NCBI GenBank assembly: GCA_002717385.1
Contig: PBDR01000005.1
Location: 1 to 48,463 of the forward strand
Reading direction: 5' to 3'
DNA length: 48,463 nt
Source: Chloroflexota bacterium
GTDB lineage: Bacteria > Chloroflexota > Dehalococcoidia > Lucifugimonadales > Lucifugimonadaceae
Part shown: positions 1 through 8,303 of the stretch, in pieces
How positions within the stretch are numbered: the first letter of the stretch is position 1
How the letters are laid out: each line of letters starts with the position of its first letter
Translations under genes and position numbers: made by a program
Notes under the pieces: generated by a model
What the model saw: the letters and a program-made list of their open reading frames with translations, nothing else
Database searches by the model: none
What the model was told of the DNA's origin: nothing

Positions 1-2
1 AA

Positions 3-905
3 TTTTCTAAAAATTCAAAAAAAAGAGGAGTTTTATTACAAAAAAAAATTTATGAAATAATTCCGTCAGAATTTTTTGAAGAAATTCCTAAAGCTCATAA
101 AACTTTTACTCGTTGGATCGATGAAGATGAAACTAATAATTATATTTATAGTTTTTCTGATGTGGACTACAAACTTTTATCTTATTTACAAAAACTTCAA
201 CTCATCCAAAATGCTGTTTTTAAAAATTTTCCTGAAAAACAAAAACTAACTTACCTTTTTGTTGTAAATGCAGAAAAAATCTTTTACCAAATGAATGATC
301 CTTATGGTTCTAAAGTTGACCTTTTTGCTCAGTGGGTTTTGATTTACGAATATTATTCTAGATCTAGAATTGGAATAAATACTGATGATTTAGATGATTT
401 AATTATATATTCACCTTGGGAAGATAATGCAGTTCTTTATGAGTTTGCTCTTTTAAGGAAATTATGTTCTTATCCTAATATTAGTATTTTAATCAATAAT
501 ATAGATGATATTAATTCTGATTTTTTATCTAAAGAATTTAAAGACCATCATAATTCATTAGTTGCTTCAACTTATGCTTGGTTAAGAATTCCTGTAAATT
601 TCATGTATTGGAATAATGAATCTTCAAAACCTCAAGTTATACCACGGTCAAATATTGATTCTGATCAAGCAAAGTTTAATAAATTTCCAACTTGGAGACA
701 ATTAGTACAAATTTCGATTTCTGGGCAATTAGATTTAATGAAAAATTTCAAAACTCAATCAAATGAACCATCTATTTATTTAGAACAAAAAATATATGAT
801 CATCCTGATAATATTCAATCTGAACCTAGAAGAAAACGAACACAAAAAGAATTTGAAGAAATTATGCGAAAAACTGGTACATTTCGTAAGATATCAAGAG
901 GGTAA
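3..905 (+). CDS. Hypothetical protein, 5' end outside window
   Basis: The reading frame is open from base 3 to the TAA at 903-905, so 300 residues are visible and the true start lies upstream. The first possible start inside the window is a GTG at 162, but the codons before it read as ordinary protein (for example FFEEIPKAHKTFTRW), so it is unlikely to be the real start. The protein is soluble, with no membrane segment. It is rich in aromatic and acidic residues in the middle (IYEYYSRSRIG, DDLDDLIIYSPWED) and ends in a basic tail (EPRRKRTQKEFEEI). I do not recognise a family. It converges on the DMT transporter gene and overlaps its 3' end by 12 bp. Confidence 0.8.
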   Translation, partial: FSKNSKKRGVLLQKKIYEIIPSEFFEEIPKAHKTFTRWIDEDETNNYIYSFSDVDYKLLSYLQKLQLIQNAVFKNFPEKQKLTYLFVVNAEKIFYQMNDPYGSKVDLFAQWVLIYEYYSRSRIGINTDDLDDLIIYSPWEDNAVLYEFALLRKLCSYPNISILINNIDDINSDFLSKEFKDHHNSLVASTYAWLRIPVNFMYWNNESSKPQVIPRSNIDSDQAKFNKFPTWRQLVQISISGQLDLMKNFKTQSNEPSIYLEQKIYDHPDNIQSEPRRKRTQKEFEEIMRKTGTFRKISRG

Positions 906-1793
906 TTTATTTTCTAAAATAATTATCATTGAACCTGTTAGACAAAATAAAATTCCTAAAATTTCATTAATTTTAAGTTTTTCCCTATGAAATAAAATAC
1001 CAAATAAAATAGCAAATACTGGTGAGGTACTCGTCAATATTGCTGTTAAGCTAGCAGTGTTTGCTTTGAGAGATAAATACCAAAAAAGCATAGCTATTGT
1101 TATACATATAGAAGAAGAAAAAATAAAAAATTTATCTTTATTATTAATTGTTGAATAAATGAAAGGATTTTTTATCAACACAATTGCTCCATATATTACT
1201 AACGGTACAATACATCTAATAGTAGTTGCAGATAAAATATCTGCCTCAATTAATCCCCGATCATTCACAAATATTCCTGATGCCCAAAATATACCAGCAA
1301 TAATGCTAAATACTAATCCAAATAAATAGTTTAAATTAGAAGCTTTAATCGACGAAAAATTCCATGTTATTGAGTTGATAATTATAATTCCACATATAAT
1401 GATGATTCCTCCAGTAATTAGATTTGTATTAACAGGTGTTTTATTTATAAAAAAATCAAGTAATACTGTTAGGACCATTACAATACTTGTGTTGATGGTA
1501 AAAGTAATACCTAATGAAATTTTTCTTAAAGCTAAAATATAAAAAAAGAATCCCGTCATACTAAAAATTGATCCTAGAAATAGATAACTATAAGTTATAG
1601 CGGAATAACTTAAAATTATTTCTAATTTTGTAGTTGTAATAATTAATATAATTATGAAAACTAAAGAAATAGTTGACTCTGTTAAGGGAAACAGTATTAT
1701 GCTTTTAGTTTTAGAAGATTTTAAAATACTCCCTGATAAAGCCCACCAAAATGCACTTAGTAAACCAGTTAGAGAAAGTATTGATTCAATCAT
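894..1793 (-). CDS. EamA/DMT-family transporter
   Basis: This is a 299-residue polytopic membrane protein of about ten hydrophobic segments arranged as two EamA-like halves, the usual size and layout of drug/metabolite transporters. The second half has the typical closing pattern, with TASLTAILTSTSPVFAILFG followed by a short basic loop (HREKLKINEI) and a last helix. Family members export or import small metabolites. The substrate cannot be read from sequence. It lies 64 bp downstream of the enolase-superfamily gene on the same strand, so it may be the last gene of the cupin-hyuB-dehydratase unit and move that pathway's substrate or product. Its 3' end overlaps the upstream hypothetical gene tail to tail. 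Confidence 0.88.
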   Translation of the reverse strand: MIESILSLTGLLSAFWWALSGSILKSSKTKSIILFPLTESTISLVFIIILIITTTKLEIILSYSAITYSYLFLGSIFSMTGFFFYILALRKISLGITFTINTSIVMVLTVLLDFFINKTPVNTNLITGGIIIICGIIIINSITWNFSSIKASNLNYLFGLVFSIIAGIFWASGIFVNDRGLIEADILSATTIRCIVPLVIYGAIVLIKNPFIYSTINNKDKFFIFSSSICITIAMLFWYLSLKANTASLTAILTSTSPVFAILFGILFHREKLKINEILGILFCLTGSMIIILENKLPS

Positions 1794-1857
1794 TTAAATT
1801 ATTTAATTTCAAATGGTAAATATAATCAATAAGATGCTAGACATTGATTTAATATAA

Positions 1858-3015
1858 TTAATGCCATTCAATTTCATCATTTAAATTTCTAATTTTTCTA
1901 GGAGGGAATTTTTTATAAGGGTATTTAGTTAATTTTTCCTCATCAATATTTATACCGATTCCTGGTTCAGTTGGTAGCTCGACATAACTTTCTTCGGGAT
2001 TAATATAACCTATAGAAATAGCTTTCGAAGATTTTTCAACTCCTACCATGTATTCATAAAGTAAAAAATTTGTCATAGTTGCTGAAGCTTGAATACCTGC
2101 AGCAAATCCGACAGATGTTGAATTCCAACCGTGAGGTGATACTCCAATATATTGAGTTTTTGCCATTGCGGCAATTTGTGTTATTTCAAGTATCCCACCA
2201 GTATTACATATATCAGGATTGATTATATCGATTGTTCTATTTTCTATAGCTTCTCTAAATCCATGAGTAGTGTATAAAGCTTCTCCAGTTACAATTGGAA
2301 CAGAAGTAGAATCTTTAACTTCCTTTATTGCCCTTAGATTATCGGGAGGGCATGGTTCTTCAAACCAGTAAATGTTAAATTTCTCCATTTGTTTTACAGC
2401 TTTAATTGCGTTAGATGCAGAAAATCTTCGGTGAGCTTCTATTAATAAATCAACTTTTGGTCCAACAGCTTCTCTAACTTTTGAAACAATATCAGTTGCA
2501 TGCAACAGTTCTTCTTTAGATACATATTCTCTCCATGGTCCTAAAAAAGGATCAAATTTAAGAGCATTAAATTCCCTTTTTGAGACGATATCTAATGCTT
2601 GACTAGCTATTGAATCAGGGTCGTTTCCATTAGCCCATCCATTTGCATATACCCTTAATTTTGGTCTTACAGGTCCACCAATCAGATTGTAAATTGGTTG
2701 ATCTAGAGCTTTTCCTATTATATCCCATAGAGCAATTTCTATACCACTTAGAGCACAATGGAAATCCATTCCTGTACGTTTAGAAGCAAAATCTTCATGA
2801 GCAACATGCATGAAATGCTTTATGTTAAATGGATTTCGATCAACTAAATACCTAGATAATTCTATGATATGTGCCTCAATTTGAATTTCCCTATCGGATT
2901 GTGTATAACATTCTCCCCAGCCAATTATTCCATTATCTGTAATTAATTTTAGGTATAAAAAATTTTTTCCTGTCCCAGGATTCCATTTATGTATTTTAAT
3001 ATCAGTAATTTTCAT
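1858..3015 (-). CDS. Mandelate racemase/muconate-lactonizing family dehydratase, galactonate-dehydratase-like
   Basis: An enolase-superfamily enzyme, probably a sugar-acid dehydratase of the inner membrane-free cytosol. Visible catalytic elements, numbered from ATG 3015: KFD at Lys153/Asp155, metal ligands Glu193 (LLIEAH), Glu219 (WFEEP) and Glu245 (TGEA), His195 in the position of the general acid of galactonate dehydratase, and an Asp268/His295 dyad (NPDIC, SPHGW). The 385-residue length is normal. A TTG at 3027, 2 bp after the hyuB stop, would add four residues. I prefer the ATG because the protein then begins MKITDIKIH like its relatives. It sits in a tight run behind cupin and hydantoinase B, with a DMT transporter downstream. 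The precise substrate is unknown. Confidence 0.92.
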   Translation of the reverse strand: MKITDIKIHKWNPGTGKNFLYLKLITDNGIIGWGECYTQSDREIQIEAHIIELSRYLVDRNPFNIKHFMHVAHEDFASKRTGMDFHCALSGIEIALWDIIGKALDQPIYNLIGGPVRPKLRVYANGWANGNDPDSIASQALDIVSKREFNALKFDPFLGPWREYVSKEELLHATDIVSKVREAVGPKVDLLIEAHRRFSASNAIKAVKQMEKFNIYWFEEPCPPDNLRAIKEVKDSTSVPIVTGEALYTTHGFREAIENRTIDIINPDICNTGGILEITQIAAMAKTQYIGVSPHGWNSTSVGFAAGIQASATMTNFLLYEYMVGVEKSSKAISIGYINPEESYVELPTEPGIGINIDEEKLTKYPYKKFPPRKIRNLNDEIEWH

Positions 3016-3029
3016 AAAAATTATCAAAT

Positions 3030-4769
3030 CTAATTATTTTTTATGATTTTAATTCTAAGATTTTTCGTAGATTTATCATCTACAAGATTTCTTTTTTTAT
3101 CAATTATTACACTATAAAATTTTTTTGCTCTTTCAATTGTAATTTTCCCACTTTTTACATCATTTAGTACTAAGTTTGGATTACGTTTATTAGGATCTCC
3201 GTATCCCCCTCCTCCTGGAGTTTGAAAACTTATGGTATCACCTGGATTCAGATTAACCACACATTTTGACGATAATTCCATAGATTTTTTTTTAAGTGTG
3301 CCGGAGTAAAGTACATAGTAAGCTTTTCTTCCATCTAAACCTCCAAATATCCCTCTTGGACCAGCTATATCTCTATCTGACAATATGGTGAATGTAGCTG
3401 AATCTTCTGGAAAATGGTAATCTCGTCTCATTCCAAGTCCACCACGAAATTTTCCAGGTCCTTCAGAATTTTCTATTAATGAAAGTTCCGATATTCTTAT
3501 AGGAAAGTGTGTTTCAATTTCTTCTACTGGTGCATTTTCAGTATTTTGCCCATGTTGCTGAACCGCATCAGGTCCGTCGGAATTACTTCTTGCCCCATAT
3601 CCACCCGCAAGTGCTTCATAATTACAATGGTATTCTCCAGATTTTTTATCAATAATCCCGAAACCAGCTTGAGCCATCATAGCTTTTGTTGATGATGGAA
3701 TTTTTTTTGGCAAACAAGGAGAAAGTGCTCGGAAAAGTAGATCATTAACCCTAACTTGAGTTTCCCAACCTCCGACTACAGGTGAAGGATGTTTAGCATT
3801 TACAACAGTACCTAATGGGGCATTCATTTTAACATGTTTATAAAATCCAATATTTACTGGCATATCAGATGGCATTAAAGCCATTAGAACATATGCACAC
3901 GCGGAAAACGTCATTGCTTTTGTTGAATTAACTGGTGCGCGTCTTTGTTTGTCACATCCATTAAAATCAAAAAAAATTGAATCATCATTTATAATAATTT
4001 TTGTGTTTAATGACACCGTTTTATTACTAAATCCATCATAATCGATGAAACCTTTTGATTCATAAACTCCATCAGGAATTTTTTGGATTTCTGTACGGGT
4101 TATACGGTCAGTGTATTTTATAATTTCTGATGTATAGTACTTGAATTTTTCTAAATCATATTTTTTAAGAAGTTCTAATAATCTGTTTCTACCAACATTA
4201 TTAGCTGCAATTTGTGCGCGAAAATCACCAGATGTTACTCTTTTTGATCTAATTTGAGCTAATATAAATCTGAAAATATCATCATTTATTTTTCCTCTTG
4301 AAACTAATTTAACTGGGGGTATGATTATTCCTTCTTGAAATATTTCTTTGAATGGTCCAATTGAAGCTGGAGCTCCGCCTCCAACATCTACATGGTGAGC
4401 TAAAGTAGCAACATAACCAATTAAACTGGATTTATAATGTACTGGACTAAAAACTGTAATGTCATTGAGATGAGACCCACCTCCAAATGGATTGTTGACG
4501 ACTATCATATCGCCATGTTCCAAATTTTTTTCTCCGTAAGCTTTTACAGAATTAGGTAATAATTCTACAAAAGATCCTAAGTGTACAGGTTGTGTAAAAG
4601 CTTGTGAAATAGGCCTAGTATTTTTATCGAATAATGCGCAAGAAAAATCTTGTCGAGTTTTCACATTTGTTGAGTAAGCTGACCTTCTTAATGCGATAGC
4701 CATTTCTTCAGCTATTTGAGTTAATGCGGATTTTATAACTTCAAATTCTATAAGATCTATTTTTGCCAC
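3030..4769 (-). CDS. hyuB: Hydantoinase/oxoprolinase B subunit (HyuB family)
   Basis: A 579-residue protein with the full HyuB architecture. The N-terminal signature is IEFEVIKSALTQIAEEM, followed by HGDMIVVNNPFGGGSHLNDI, RAQIAANNVG, GKFRGGLGMRRDY and the glycine-rich C-terminal TPGGGGYGDP. HyuB normally pairs with an ATP-using HyuA subunit to open 5-membered cyclic amides (hydantoins, 5-oxoproline), or with related subunits to carboxylate ketones. No HyuA is adjacent, so this is an orphan B subunit within the window. The start is GTG, 5 bp after the cupin stop, and the stop is 14 bp before the dehydratase ATG, so the three genes look co-transcribed. The family is certain but the reaction is not. 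Confidence 0.93.
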   Translation of the reverse strand: MAKIDLIEFEVIKSALTQIAEEMAIALRRSAYSTNVKTRQDFSCALFDKNTRPISQAFTQPVHLGSFVELLPNSVKAYGEKNLEHGDMIVVNNPFGGGSHLNDITVFSPVHYKSSLIGYVATLAHHVDVGGGAPASIGPFKEIFQEGIIIPPVKLVSRGKINDDIFRFILAQIRSKRVTSGDFRAQIAANNVGRNRLLELLKKYDLEKFKYYTSEIIKYTDRITRTEIQKIPDGVYESKGFIDYDGFSNKTVSLNTKIIINDDSIFFDFNGCDKQRRAPVNSTKAMTFSACAYVLMALMPSDMPVNIGFYKHVKMNAPLGTVVNAKHPSPVVGGWETQVRVNDLLFRALSPCLPKKIPSSTKAMMAQAGFGIIDKKSGEYHCNYEALAGGYGARSNSDGPDAVQQHGQNTENAPVEEIETHFPIRISELSLIENSEGPGKFRGGLGMRRDYHFPEDSATFTILSDRDIAGPRGIFGGLDGRKAYYVLYSGTLKKKSMELSSKCVVNLNPGDTISFQTPGGGGYGDPNKRNPNLVLNDVKSGKITIERAKKFYSVIIDKKRNLVDDKSTKNLRIKIIKNN

Positions 4770-4774
4770 TTTAT

Positions 4775-5092
4775 CTAAAATGCTTTTTCACTAACTACAG
4801 GATTAAATGTAACTCGGCTTAGTATTTCATTTCCGGTATTTAAAAAATGGTGGGTACAGTTGGGAGGTACCATTATAAAATCTCCTTCAGTAATTGGATA
4901 TTCTACCTCATCTACCCAGAGTATTCCTTTACCTCTAGTAATATAGACTTGGTGTTCCCATTCATGTGAATGATGTGGAGTTGATTCTCCAGGAGCATGG
5001 TCATGATATAAGGAAATTACAGTTGGGACACCATCCGGACTCCCCAAAACAGGATTAGAATAGTTATTTTTATTTTTAATTACAGGTTTCAT
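4775..5092 (-). CDS. Small cupin-domain protein
   Basis: A 105-residue single-domain cupin. The first cupin motif is PGESTPHHSHEWEHQVYITRG, supplying two histidines and a glutamate for metal binding. The second is EGDFIMVPPNCTHHFLNTG, supplying the last histidine. Such proteins can be isomerases, dioxygenases or ligand-binding stress proteins, and the sequence does not decide between these. It is the first gene of the minus-strand unit with hyuB and the galactonate-dehydratase-like gene, 5 bp upstream of the hyuB GTG. It is divergent from the glycosyltransferase gene, and the 165 bp between them should hold the promoters of both directions. Confidence 0.9.
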   Translation of the reverse strand: MKPVIKNKNNYSNPVLGSPDGVPTVISLYHDHAPGESTPHHSHEWEHQVYITRGKGILWVDEVEYPITEGDFIMVPPNCTHHFLNTGNEILSRVTFNPVVSEKAF

Positions 5093-5257
5093 AGAAAACT
5101 CCGAGATAATTTACAAGCGATAATTCTATTTGTATTTCAACAAATTAAGTATAACTCATATGGTTGATAAAATTTACTTTCAGAATAAATTACATCTTGC
5201 TTGAAGTAATACTAATTTGTATATACACTTGGACATCATATCCAATTATTTCAAACT

Positions 5258-6076
5258 ATGACAGACAAAAAAACTATTTCTTGTATAATACCGACATGTG
5301 ATAGAAACGACTTGTTAGTAGAATCTTTGCATTCAGTATTAAATCAAACTGTCAAACCTGATGAAATAATTATAGTAAATAACGGTAAAACAAAAATTTT
5401 ATTGACTAAAGATATTAGTGAGAATTGTAAAATTTTTGAAATAATGCCATATGCTGGTGTTGCTCAAGCGAGAAATTTTGGGGTTGTAAATTCTTCTGGA
5501 GATTTTTTGGCGTTTTTAGATGATGATGATTTATGGTCAGAAAAATATATCGAGAATATTCAAAAAGTTATAAATAATACTGAAACGAAATGTGTTATCA
5601 GTAGAATGGATAAAATGGAAAAAAATAATGTCACATTATTAAAAAATCCACATGGTCAAATATCAATTGATAATATTTTAGTAAGAAATCCAGGATGTGG
5701 TGGACCTAATGTTGTTATTGAGCGAGATCTGTTTTTTGAAGTAGGAGGATATGATCCTAAACTACCACCATCAGAAGATAAATCCCTGATATTAGAAGTT
5801 TTATTAAAGGGTGTTGAAGTAACTACGTTACCAAAAAATAATATTTACGTTAGGATCCATGATGATGAACGATTGACTGATTTTGAGAGATTAAATGAAG
5901 GAATCTATCAGTTTACTAGAAAATATCGAAAATTAATGAGTTATGAGCAATATATTTTTAATGTTAGGAAAAGAATGTTAAATTCTTATAGAAGTGGGAG
6001 CATTTTATCCGGGATTAAATACTTTTTTGTTACTTCATATATAAAAATCTATAAATTATTAAGAGAAATTTTTTGA
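5258..6076 (+). CDS. Glycosyltransferase family 2
   Basis: A 272-residue GT-A fold glycosyltransferase. The N-terminus (TISCIIPTCDRNDLLVESL, HSVLNQTVKPDEIIIVNNG) and the metal/nucleotide-sugar site LAFLDDDDLWSEKYIE near residue 90 are characteristic. NPGCGGPNVVIERDLF and PPSEDKSLILE in the second half match acceptor-side elements of the family. It probably transfers a sugar during surface polysaccharide or glycolipid synthesis at the membrane face. Its TGA overlaps the TTG start of the epimerase gene (TTGA), so the two are translationally coupled. This suggests the epimerase makes or interconverts a sugar nucleotide for the same pathway. Confidence 0.93.
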   Translation: MTDKKTISCIIPTCDRNDLLVESLHSVLNQTVKPDEIIIVNNGKTKILLTKDISENCKIFEIMPYAGVAQARNFGVVNSSGDFLAFLDDDDLWSEKYIENIQKVINNTETKCVISRMDKMEKNNVTLLKNPHGQISIDNILVRNPGCGGPNVVIERDLFFEVGGYDPKLPPSEDKSLILEVLLKGVEVTTLPKNNIYVRIHDDERLTDFERLNEGIYQFTRKYRKLMSYEQYIFNVRKRMLNSYRSGSILSGIKYFFVTSYIKIYKLLREIF

Positions 6077-7044
6077 CTTATAAAATTCAAGGATCAAGTA
6101 TATTAGTTACTGGTGCAGCAGGTTTTATCGGCTCTCATTTGTGTGAAAAATTACTTAATTTGGGAGCAAATGTTATTGGAGTAGATAATCTTTCAACAGG
6201 GACTCTTAGAAATATTGATCATTTAAATAATAATAAACGGTTTAGTTTTTTTAAGATTGACGCTAATAGTATGTCTGATATGGAGCAAATGTTTAAATCA
6301 GAAATAGATTTTGTCTTTCATTATGCTGCAGTTCTTGGAGTTAAAAGAGTAGAAGAAAATCCATTATCTGTTTTAAAGGATATTAATGGGATAGAAAATA
6401 TTTGTATTTTATCTAAAAAGAATGGTGTAAAAAAATTAATTTATGCTTCATCTTCTGAGGCTTATGGAGATATAGCAGAAATTCCATTAATTGAAGATAA
6501 AATTTCTATTAATAAACACTCTAATCATTCTCATATTTATGCTTTGGTCAAATTGATAGGTGAAAGAATAATTTCAACTTATAATCAGAAATATGACCTT
6601 CCTACTTGTTCATTAAGATTTTTCAATGTCTATGGTCCAAAACAAGAATCATCGGCTTATGGTTTTGTTGTTGGTGTTTTTATCAGACAATTAATTAATA
6701 GTCAGAATCCAACAATTTTTGGTGATGGATATCAAACTAGAGATTTTATATATATTGATGACAATATTGAACTTTCTGTTAAAGCATTATGTTCAAAAAA
6801 AACGGATGGAGAAATAATTAATATTGGTTCAGGTAGACAAATTACTATTCTTGATTTAGCTGAAAAACTTATAAAGATTAGTGGAAAATCAATTGAGCCA
6901 AAATTTTTACCAAATAGGATAAATGAAATTCGATATAGAGTACCTGATGTGTCGAAAATGGAAAAATTGTTAGGGAAAATACAATATTCTAAAATGGACA
7001 TTAACCTCGAGAAGACATTTTTTTCTTACAAAAAAGATTGTTAG
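6073..7044 (+). CDS. NAD-dependent nucleotide-sugar epimerase/dehydratase
   Basis: A 323-residue extended short-chain dehydrogenase. The Rossmann motif is TGAAGFIGSHLCEKL near residue 13, the catalytic serine region is YASSSEAYGD, and the Tyr-xxx-Lys pair is in HIYALVKLIGER. RFFNVYGPKQ and the later DFIYIDDNI are typical of UDP-glucose/galactose 4-epimerase-like and GDP-sugar enzymes. The exact sugar cannot be assigned. Translation must begin at the TTG at 6073, because no ATG precedes the nucleotide-binding motif. This TTG overlaps the glycosyltransferase stop as TTGA. The TAG at 7042-7044 abuts the stop of the convergent lipoprotein gene without any spacer. Confidence 0.92.
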   Translation: MTYKIQGSSILVTGAAGFIGSHLCEKLLNLGANVIGVDNLSTGTLRNIDHLNNNKRFSFFKIDANSMSDMEQMFKSEIDFVFHYAAVLGVKRVEENPLSVLKDINGIENICILSKKNGVKKLIYASSSEAYGDIAEIPLIEDKISINKHSNHSHIYALVKLIGERIISTYNQKYDLPTCSLRFFNVYGPKQESSAYGFVVGVFIRQLINSQNPTIFGDGYQTRDFIYIDDNIELSVKALCSKKTDGEIINIGSGRQITILDLAEKLIKISGKSIEPKFLPNRINEIRYRVPDVSKMEKLLGKIQYSKMDINLEKTFFSYKKDC

Positions 7045-7668
7045 TTAGATAGGCTTTACAGTTTTCATTACTTTATTACAGGTTTCAATTGCATTTTCAT
7101 AGTTCCATTTAATTTTATTAATATCAGTTTTTGTAACTGTGCATTTCACATAAAAAGATTTTCTTTCATTAGGATCAAAAACGAACATAATATCAAAAAT
7201 ATCATATGAAAAAATGGAACTTTCGGTTTGTTTAATTGGTTCTAATTGAGTGTAAATATGTTGAAATAATCCAATCTTTTTGTTGTTTTTAAAGATATAT
7301 TTTGAATTTATTATTTCACCTTCTGGAGAATCTAATTGTAATTTAACATGATCAATTAGTTCTGTATTTGGTTTTGATGAAAAATCGAAACTTCTTTTTG
7401 AAATTTCAGATGAGAAAATCATTATTTCTTGGTTAGCACTATAAGGATCTTTTGGCTCAGAAAAGTTTACAATTAAATTTTCTTGATTTCCTTCAATAGG
7501 ATATGATCGAGTACTTATAGTAATGTCGCTTGGTACTGACATTTCATAACCAATTAGTGGATTTTCGAAAGTTTTGTATCCATTTGGAGTACTTCCCATA
7601 AAATCATTCGATTTAGAACAGTTTATTATTACAATATATAAAAGAGCTAAAAAAAATATTTTTTTCAT
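7045..7668 (-). CDS. Putative lipoprotein, paralogue of the 9629-10279 gene
   Basis: A 207-residue protein with a short lipoprotein signal peptide (MKKIFFLALLYIVIINC), the lipidated cysteine being Cys17, although Asn at -1 is unusual. The mature part shares a clear pattern with the protein encoded at 9629-10279: GYKT followed by IGYE-x-SVP, an I-x-IFS strand, LID-x-V, KKIG-x-F-x-H, and a block FDPNERKSFYVKCTV. Both have one cysteine in that block and one near the C-terminus, possibly a disulfide. I do not recognise a named domain. It is probably anchored on the outer face of the membrane. It is convergent with the epimerase and divergent from the next lipoprotein gene. Confidence 0.82.
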   Translation of the reverse strand: MKKIFFLALLYIVIINCSKSNDFMGSTPNGYKTFENPLIGYEMSVPSDITISTRSYPIEGNQENLIVNFSEPKDPYSANQEIMIFSSEISKRSFDFSSKPNTELIDHVKLQLDSPEGEIINSKYIFKNNKKIGLFQHIYTQLEPIKQTESSIFSYDIFDIMFVFDPNERKSFYVKCTVTKTDINKIKWNYENAIETCNKVMKTVKPI

Positions 7669-7736
7669 TGTTAATTTTTATTTTTGGCAGGTATTTTTTA
7701 AATGTAAACTAAAGATTCTAAAAGGTTTAATAATTT

Positions 7737-8192
7737 ATGATAAAAATTAAAGATATTTATCTGTTATTATTTAGTACGATTTTCTTTTTAATTCTTTTTT
7801 CTGCTTGTAATAAACCAGATTCTTATAAAAAGGAAATAGATTCAATAATGAATCCGGTTGAACAATCCAATCTTGAGTTGGCAGATAAACTTTTATATAG
7901 TAGTACCGAATATCGGCAAAATCTTTCTAAAAAAGCTATATTAAAACAACTAAATAAATTATCTGAAACTATAAATATTTCAAAAAAAGACATAGCCGTC
8001 ATAGAACCTCCTATTTCATGTTTAGAATATAAGAATGCTATATTGGAGTGGTTTGATTTATTGGAAGAATATATTTTCAATATACGAATTTTAGTCTTAA
8101 ATAAAAATTTTGATGAACAATTAGATGAGATGAGTATAGAGTTATTTCCTAAACAAAAACATGTTTTATCTGCTAAGAATAAATGTAAGTGA
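7737..8192 (+). CDS. Small putative lipoprotein
   Basis: A 151-residue protein with a strong lipoprotein signal: a basic start (MIKIKDIY), a hydrophobic stretch and the lipobox LFSAC giving Cys24. The mature part is mainly hydrophilic and predicted helical (KKAILKQLNKLSETINISKK), with two further cysteines (ISCLEY and a C-terminal KNKCK). I do not recognise a family and it does not resemble the two paralogous lipoproteins nearby. It lies 68 bp from a divergent lipoprotein gene and 111 bp before the LarA homologue on the same strand. Confidence 0.75.
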   Translation: MIKIKDIYLLLFSTIFFLILFSACNKPDSYKKEIDSIMNPVEQSNLELADKLLYSSTEYRQNLSKKAILKQLNKLSETINISKKDIAVIEPPISCLEYKNAILEWFDLLEEYIFNIRILVLNKNFDEQLDEMSIELFPKQKHVLSAKNKCK

Positions 8193-8303
8193 TCAATAAT
8201 TTTTCATCGTAGAGTTTTCGGGTTGTTTTTTATCAATATCAATAAAAAAAAATCATTTTGATGTATAATTATTTGATCAATTCATTCCTATAAAAAAATT
8301 TAA

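Noticed and set aside
796..990. 64-codon frame at the end of the first gene
   Set aside because: It overlaps two genes in other frames and has no ribosome site.
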